From contig CAMJHJ010000009.1 of assembly GCA_946405485.1 (NCBI GenBank), positions 1 through 27,503 on the forward strand: 27,503 nt of DNA. Direction: 5' to 3'. Every line of letters starts with the position of its first letter. Positions within the stretch are counted from its first letter, which is position 1. The notes beneath the pieces are model-generated. The model was not told the origin of the DNA. It did not search any database and saw only the letters and a program-made list of their open reading frames with translations. This document shows positions 23,219-27,503 of this stretch, piece by piece. The translations under genes and the position numbers were made by a program. This stretch comes from an uncultured Bacteroidales bacterium (GTDB lineage: Bacteria > Bacteroidota > Bacteroidia > Bacteroidales > UBA932).

Positions 23219-24811
23219 ATGGAAATGAAACAAAGGTTCCTGATCATGCTGGCCGTTTTTGCGGCCGCTATGACTTGCGCTGGAGAGACAGCGGCGAAGA
23301 CGTCCTCGCCGGAGAGGACAAAGGTTCGGACAGAAGTGTGTATCTATGGTGGGACCTCAGCGGCCGTGACCGCCGCAAAGGCCGCAGCGCAGGAAGGATG
23401 CAAGGTGCTGCTCATCTGCCCGGATACGGTTTTGGGAGGCATGACCACGGGAGGCCTGGGTGCGACGGATATCGGTAACAAGCACGCCGTCATCGGCATG
23501 GCGAGGCAGTTCTACCGTGACCTGGGTTCCCATTACGGAAAGGATGAACAGTGGACCTTCGAGCCTTCCGCTGCCCAGAGGATCATTGACGGCTATGTGG
23601 AGCATGAAAACATCAGCCTCTGCCTTGGTTATTATTTGAAGTCTGTCAAAAAGAAGGGCACCCGGATCCGTTCCATCACTTGTGAAGGGACCCTCGGACG
23701 CAAGACGGTCAGGGCCAATGTCTTCATCGACGCCACCTATGAAGGTGATCTGATGGCTATCTCTGGTGTGAGCTATCATGTGGGTCGTGAAGATTCATCC
23801 GTGTATGGGGAGAAATGGAACGGGTCCCATGTCTCTGTGTATCACCAGTTCCCGGATGGGGTGGATCCCTTCGTGGAGCGGGGAAAGCCTGAGAGCGGTT
23901 TGCTATGGGGAATCCAGGACTGGACCCTGAAAGAAGAGGGGCAGGGAGACCGCTATGTCCAGGCATACAATTACCGGGTGTGCATGACGCAGGACAAGGC
24001 AAACCAGATCCCCATCACCCGCCCCGCGGATTATGATTCGACCCGTTATGAATTGCTGGTCCGTGTATTTGAAGCGGATCCGCACCCGACGGTGGACAAA
24101 TATTTCATCTGGAGCATGATGCCGGGAGGCAAGACCGACATCAATAACCGCGGGGCCTTTTCGACGGATATGATCGGGATGAACCACGACTATCCGGAGG
24201 CTTCCTGGGAGAGGCGCCGTGAGATTATTAATGCGCACAAGAACTATACGCTGGGGCTTTTCTACTTTTATGCGACCGACCCCAGGGTCCCTGCAAACCT
24301 GCAGGATTGGGTGCGGAGTTGGGGCTATGCCAAGGACGAGTATCCGAAGACCGGGGGCTGGACACATCAGCTCTATGTCCGTGAAGCCCGACGCATGGTT
24401 GGCGAGTATGTGGCCACCCAAGCAGACTGTGAAGGTCTTGGCAACGTCACGGACGGGATTGGATATGCGGCCTACCAGATGGATTCACACAACTGCGAAA
24501 GGATCGTTGTCATGAAAGATGGCAAATACATGGTCAAGAACGAAGGTGACGTTGAGATCGGTGGCGGCGTACCTTACCCCATTTCATACCGGAGCCTGAC
24601 TCCCAAGAGGGAGGAGTGTACCAACCTCCTCGTTCCTGTGTGCCTTTCTTCCTCGCATATCGCTTACGGATCCATCCGGATGGAACCCGTATTCCTTGAG
24701 CTCGGGCAGGTTTGCGGTATAGCTGCATCCCTTGCTATCAAATGTCCTGTGCAGCATGTGGACGTCACCCGTATCCAGGCCAAAGTCGGCTATCAGACTG
24801 GGAATCATTGA
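23219..24811 (+). CDS. Exported FAD-dependent oxidoreductase (FAD_oxidored family)
   Basis: A 530-residue protein with an N-terminal hydrophobic signal (about 4-22, AAAMTCAGE), which may be type I or a lipoprotein signal at Cys20. The dinucleotide-binding motif is GGTSAAVTAAKAAAQEG at 44-60, followed by GGMTTGGLGATDIGN. A later FIDATYEGDLMAISGV block and the C-terminal GQVCGIAASLAIK match the FAD_oxidored (PF12831) family. Such proteins are common in glycan-utilisation loci of Bacteroidota, but their reactions are mostly undefined. No twin-arginine motif is seen, although the cofactor is usually inserted before Tat export. ATG at 23225 is an equally good start. It follows the CE15 stop by 14 nt. 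Confidence 0.88.
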   Translation: MEMKQRFLIMLAVFAAAMTCAGETAAKTSSPERTKVRTEVCIYGGTSAAVTAAKAAAQEGCKVLLICPDTVLGGMTTGGLGATDIGNKHAVIGMARQFYRDLGSHYGKDEQWTFEPSAAQRIIDGYVEHENISLCLGYYLKSVKKKGTRIRSITCEGTLGRKTVRANVFIDATYEGDLMAISGVSYHVGREDSSVYGEKWNGSHVSVYHQFPDGVDPFVERGKPESGLLWGIQDWTLKEEGQGDRYVQAYNYRVCMTQDKANQIPITRPADYDSTRYELLVRVFEADPHPTVDKYFIWSMMPGGKTDINNRGAFSTDMIGMNHDYPEASWERRREIINAHKNYTLGLFYFYATDPRVPANLQDWVRSWGYAKDEYPKTGGWTHQLYVREARRMVGEYVATQADCEGLGNVTDGIGYAAYQMDSHNCERIVVMKDGKYMVKNEGDVEIGGGVPYPISYRSLTPKREECTNLLVPVCLSSSHIAYGSIRMEPVFLELGQVCGIAASLAIKCPVQHVDVTRIQAKVGYQTGNH

Positions 24812-24844
24812 TTATTGAAAGACTTCCAGAGCAGTGCGAAAACG

Positions 24845-26083
24845 ATGAAAAAGGTGAGGCTTACGTTTCTTCCGGTGTTTCTTTTATTCTCATTGTTGCC
24901 GACCTGGTCCTGCAACAGGGTAGATGAGAGTAAAAAGGAAGCATGGGCTGAGGCGGAGGGCCTGAAGGAGGGGGCGAAATGGTATGAGGCAGGGAATGAC
25001 GAATTCGTAATCCTCGGGTGGGTCGGATTGAAGGATGATCTGGCAAAGCCGATTCAATTCAGGCCCATGAGGCAGTGCGGTTTCAATACCTATCTCTGCT
25101 GGATTTCGGCAAACCGTCTGAAAGCGGTGCTGGATCATGCCCGGGATGCCGGGGTCAAGGTGCTGCCCCATATCGCGGCGGATGAAATCGGAACGGTTAT
25201 ACCTCAGATCAAGGATCATCCTGCGTTATATGGGTATTACCTTAAGGATGAACCTGAGATCACGGAGTTCAGCGCTTTGGGCCGGGAGATTGCGGCCGTG
25301 AAGGGACTCGACACAGACCACCCCTGTTATATCAATGTTTACCCCAGCTACTATAATAAATGGACTGCGGGATATCCCCGGATTCTCAGGGAATACATCA
25401 GGACGGTTGGCGTCCCATTCCTGTCATTTGATTACTATCCGGTTCTGGAAGTGGATAAGGAGCGGGTTTTACGCCCGGGGTGGTATGCCTGTCTGGAAGA
25501 TGTCCGTTCCGTTTCCCGGGAATTCCAGATCCCATTCTGGGCTTTTGCCCTGGCTTCTTCGCACAGGCCCAGCGCGGGAACCTTTTACCCGCAACCTACC
25601 GTCGAGGAACTGCGCCTGCAACAGTTTTCAAATCTTCTTTATGGGGCGCAGGGATTCCAGTATTTCACTTATTGGGCGCTTTATCAGGAAGGACCTACGG
25701 AGGTTTATCCGAGAGTGAAGACCGTTAACAGGGAGTTACAGGCCATGGCCTTCATCTTCAAGGATGCTGATGTAACCGATGTCCGCCATACCGGGGCCTC
25801 CATCCCTGAAGGGACCCGGGCTTTGGATGGGATGCCTGCCGGCATCAAGAGCCTTGTCTCAGGCGATGCCGGCGTGATTGTCTCTACGGTGGAGAAGGGT
25901 GGCAGGCACTATGTCGCCATACTCAACAAGGATTTCAAACTGAGCCAGAAAGTCCATGTCGAGCTGGATGCGCGGTATCGCCGGTTTAGCCGCACCGGAG
26001 CCGCTTCTCTCCCTTCCCTGGAGTCATCCCTTGATCTTACCCTGGAGCCCTCGGATCTCATCGTTTTCGAAATCTTGCAATAA
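24845..26083 (+). CDS. Glycosidase-like TIM-barrel lipoprotein, family unassigned
   Basis: A 412-residue lipoprotein with Cys23 (TWSC) followed by NRVDES. The body reads as a (beta/alpha)8 barrel: WVGLKDDLAKPIQFRPMRQCGFNTYL, then VLPHI, then HPALYGYYLKDEPEI at 126-139, then FLSFDYYPV, then AQGFQYFTYW. The DEP motif (D135-E136-P137) at a strand end resembles the acid/base site of clan-A hydrolases such as GH42-like enzymes. The last 100 residues look like a small beta domain. I cannot place it in a numbered family by eye. It starts at the ATG at 24845, which directly gives the lipoprotein signal; a TTG at 24815 would add ten residues. It lies between the oxidoreductase and GH20 genes, so a role in the same glycan breakdown is inferred. 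Confidence 0.75.
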   Translation: MKKVRLTFLPVFLLFSLLPTWSCNRVDESKKEAWAEAEGLKEGAKWYEAGNDEFVILGWVGLKDDLAKPIQFRPMRQCGFNTYLCWISANRLKAVLDHARDAGVKVLPHIAADEIGTVIPQIKDHPALYGYYLKDEPEITEFSALGREIAAVKGLDTDHPCYINVYPSYYNKWTAGYPRILREYIRTVGVPFLSFDYYPVLEVDKERVLRPGWYACLEDVRSVSREFQIPFWAFALASSHRPSAGTFYPQPTVEELRLQQFSNLLYGAQGFQYFTYWALYQEGPTEVYPRVKTVNRELQAMAFIFKDADVTDVRHTGASIPEGTRALDGMPAGIKSLVSGDAGVIVSTVEKGGRHYVAILNKDFKLSQKVHVELDARYRRFSRTGAASLPSLESSLDLTLEPSDLIVFEILQ

Positions 26084-26117
26084 TCTCTATCTTTAGGATG
26101 AATTAATCCCCAGACGA

Positions 26118-27503
26118 ATGATGCTGTCGAAACTGTTTATTGTTGCACTCGTGTACTCCCTCGTCGGAGTAACTCCCCGCCCGGAGTCTGTCCAGCTTCC
26201 TGACAACGGTCCCGTTCTTACTTCTGTCGGCAAGATCCGTTATGTCCGGGACGCTTCGCTCGCTCCCGAGGCCTACGAAATACGGATCCGGCGCCGGCAT
26301 GTCGTCGTCCGTTCTTCGGATGATGCCGGACGGTTCTATGCCCTCAAGACGCTCGGGCAGCTGGAGCGGTCCGGGGCGTTGCGGCCGGGCACGGTGAAGG
26401 ACGGGCCCCGCTATCCCTGGAGGGGATTCCTGCTGGATGAAGCCCGCCATTTCCACGGGAAGGAGAAAGTGAAGCAGCTGCTCGATGTCATGGCGGAGTA
26501 CAAGCTGAACCGTTTCCACTGGCATCTGTGCGACAACCAGGGCTGGCGGGTGGAGATCAAGGCCTATCCTGAATTGACGACAGTCGGAGCGGTCGGGTGC
26601 CATTCCGACAGCAAGGCTCCCGCGCAGTTCTATACCCAGGAGGATATCCGGGAGATTGTAGCGTACGCGGCGGAGCGCTTCATCGAGGTCATTCCTGAGA
26701 TCGACATGCCGGGGCATGCCGGGGCCGCGGTGCGTTCGATCCCGGGTATCGATGGCGGCGCCAACACATTCAACCCGGCCGTGGAAGAGACCTATACGGT
26801 CCTGGGCACCGTGATTCGGGAACTGTGCGCGCTCTTCCCGGGCCGCTGGTTCCATATCGGGGGAGACGAGGTCTACTCCAAGGCCTGGGAATCGCGCCCG
26901 GAAGTAATGGAATTGATGGCACGGGAGCACTTGAATACGATTCCGGAGGTCCAGGGCTGGTTTGGCCGGAGAATGGCTGACACGGTCGCCTTCTATGGCA
27001 AAACCGTGTCCGGGTGGGATGATATCGTCGAGTATGGCTTATCCCCGGACCAGGCCCTGGTCATGTGGTGGCAGGCGCGGCGCCCGTTCGACCTGGACCG
27101 GGACGTGGAGAAGGGGTTCCGGACCGTCGTCTGTCCCGAGCAGCCCTTCTATCTGGATTATTGCCAGGAGACGTGGCACAAATACGGTTTCCTCTCTTGG
27201 ATACAGCGGTTCAACCGGATGGAGGATATCTATCGTTTCCCGCTGAAGGACAATCCCTGTGTCTGCGGCGTGCAGAGCAATCTGTGGACGGAGTATGTCC
27301 ACAACGCCGACCGCCTGGACTACATGGCTTTCCCGCGGCTTATCGCCCTCGCGGAGAAGGCCTGGACACGGGAGGAAAACATGGATTATGAGGATTTCCA
27401 GCGGCGCCTGGAGTACATATATGAATATCTGGACTCCCTGGGGATCAAGTATTACGACGCCCGGCATCCCGAGCGGCATCCCGAGCCCGTCTGTCCGGGG
27501 ATA
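26118..27503 (+). CDS. GH20 beta-N-acetylhexosaminidase, truncated by the window end
   Basis: The frame opens at 26118 (MMLSKLF) and stays open for 462 codons to the last base, so the C-terminus is missing. A hydrophobic export signal covers about 1-18. A short N-terminal GH20b-like domain (20-95) precedes the catalytic barrel. The barrel begins at R102 (RGFLLDEARHF) and continues with NRFHWHLCDNQGW, EVIPEIDMPGHAG and HIGGDEV. D250-E251 are the Asp/Glu pair used for substrate-assisted catalysis, and SNLWTEYV is the usual late Trp motif. The family removes terminal GlcNAc or GalNAc from glycans. It begins 34 bp after the preceding gene on the same strand and is likely co-transcribed. The N-terminal domain is shorter than in many GH20 enzymes. 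Confidence 0.93.
   Translation, partial: MMLSKLFIVALVYSLVGVTPRPESVQLPDNGPVLTSVGKIRYVRDASLAPEAYEIRIRRRHVVVRSSDDAGRFYALKTLGQLERSGALRPGTVKDGPRYPWRGFLLDEARHFHGKEKVKQLLDVMAEYKLNRFHWHLCDNQGWRVEIKAYPELTTVGAVGCHSDSKAPAQFYTQEDIREIVAYAAERFIEVIPEIDMPGHAGAAVRSIPGIDGGANTFNPAVEETYTVLGTVIRELCALFPGRWFHIGGDEVYSKAWESRPEVMELMAREHLNTIPEVQGWFGRRMADTVAFYGKTVSGWDDIVEYGLSPDQALVMWWQARRPFDLDRDVEKGFRTVVCPEQPFYLDYCQETWHKYGFLSWIQRFNRMEDIYRFPLKDNPCVCGVQSNLWTEYVHNADRLDYMAFPRLIALAEKAWTREENMDYEDFQRRLEYIYEYLDSLGIKYYDARHPERHPEPVCPGI

Noticed and set aside
26088..26095. TATCTTTA as a promoter for the GH20 gene
   Set aside because: The final G of TAnnTTTG is missing and no -33 element is present; the short gap favours co-transcription with the upstream gene.

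Overview
The window looks like a chromosome segment of a Bacteroidales bacterium (phylum Bacteroidota) with a fairly GC-rich genome. The evidence is a SusC/SusD pair, an ECF sigma factor with a FecR-type anti-sigma, CCDC81-type HU domains, fimbrillin-like and FISUMP lipoproteins, almost no Shine-Dalgarno sites, and promoters of the Bacteroidota form (TTTG ... TAnnTTTG). Genus cannot be fixed from sequence alone. Coding density is very high and no stretch over 300 bases lacks a gene.

Region 1 (1-208) holds a tRNA-Asn(GTT) gene on the minus strand with its own promoter and terminator. Region 2 (209-8010) reads as one plus-strand operon of six tightly packed genes. They encode a membrane-anchored CCDC81-type HU protein with a His-rich linker, a NUDIX hydrolase, a fusion of a DUF4922 (HIT/GalT-like) domain to a SpoIID/LytB domain, an AmpG-like muropeptide permease, a NamZ-like exo-N-acetylmuramidase (DUF1343, GH171), and an exported Ser-rich DUF6515-like protein. 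A strong hairpin terminator ends the operon. The SpoIID, AmpG and NamZ genes overlap one another and suggest peptidoglycan turnover and muropeptide salvage.

Region 3 (8010-21960) is a polysaccharide-utilisation-type locus. An ECF sigma gene (minus strand) diverges from a FecR anti-sigma gene. FecR is followed by an STN-containing SusC and a SusD. Four more lipoproteins follow: DUF4959/DUF5126/DUF5000, DUF4998/BACON, and two fimbrillin-like proteins whose C-terminal FISUMP modules are near-identical. A 50-codon small gene sits among them. The STN domain on SusC and the FecR protein predict surface-to-nucleus-like transenvelope signalling: ligand at SusC, then FecR in the inner membrane, then the sigma factor in the cytoplasm.

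Region 4 (21961-27503) begins after a terminator with a new TAnnTTTG element. It encodes exported enzymes: a CE15 glucuronoyl esterase, an FAD-dependent oxidoreductase, an unclassified TIM-barrel glycosidase-like lipoprotein, and a GH20 beta-N-acetylhexosaminidase that runs off the window end. These are probably the degradative arm of the same locus. The substrate cannot be named with certainty; CE15 hints at uronate-esterified plant material and GH20 at N-acetylhexosamine.
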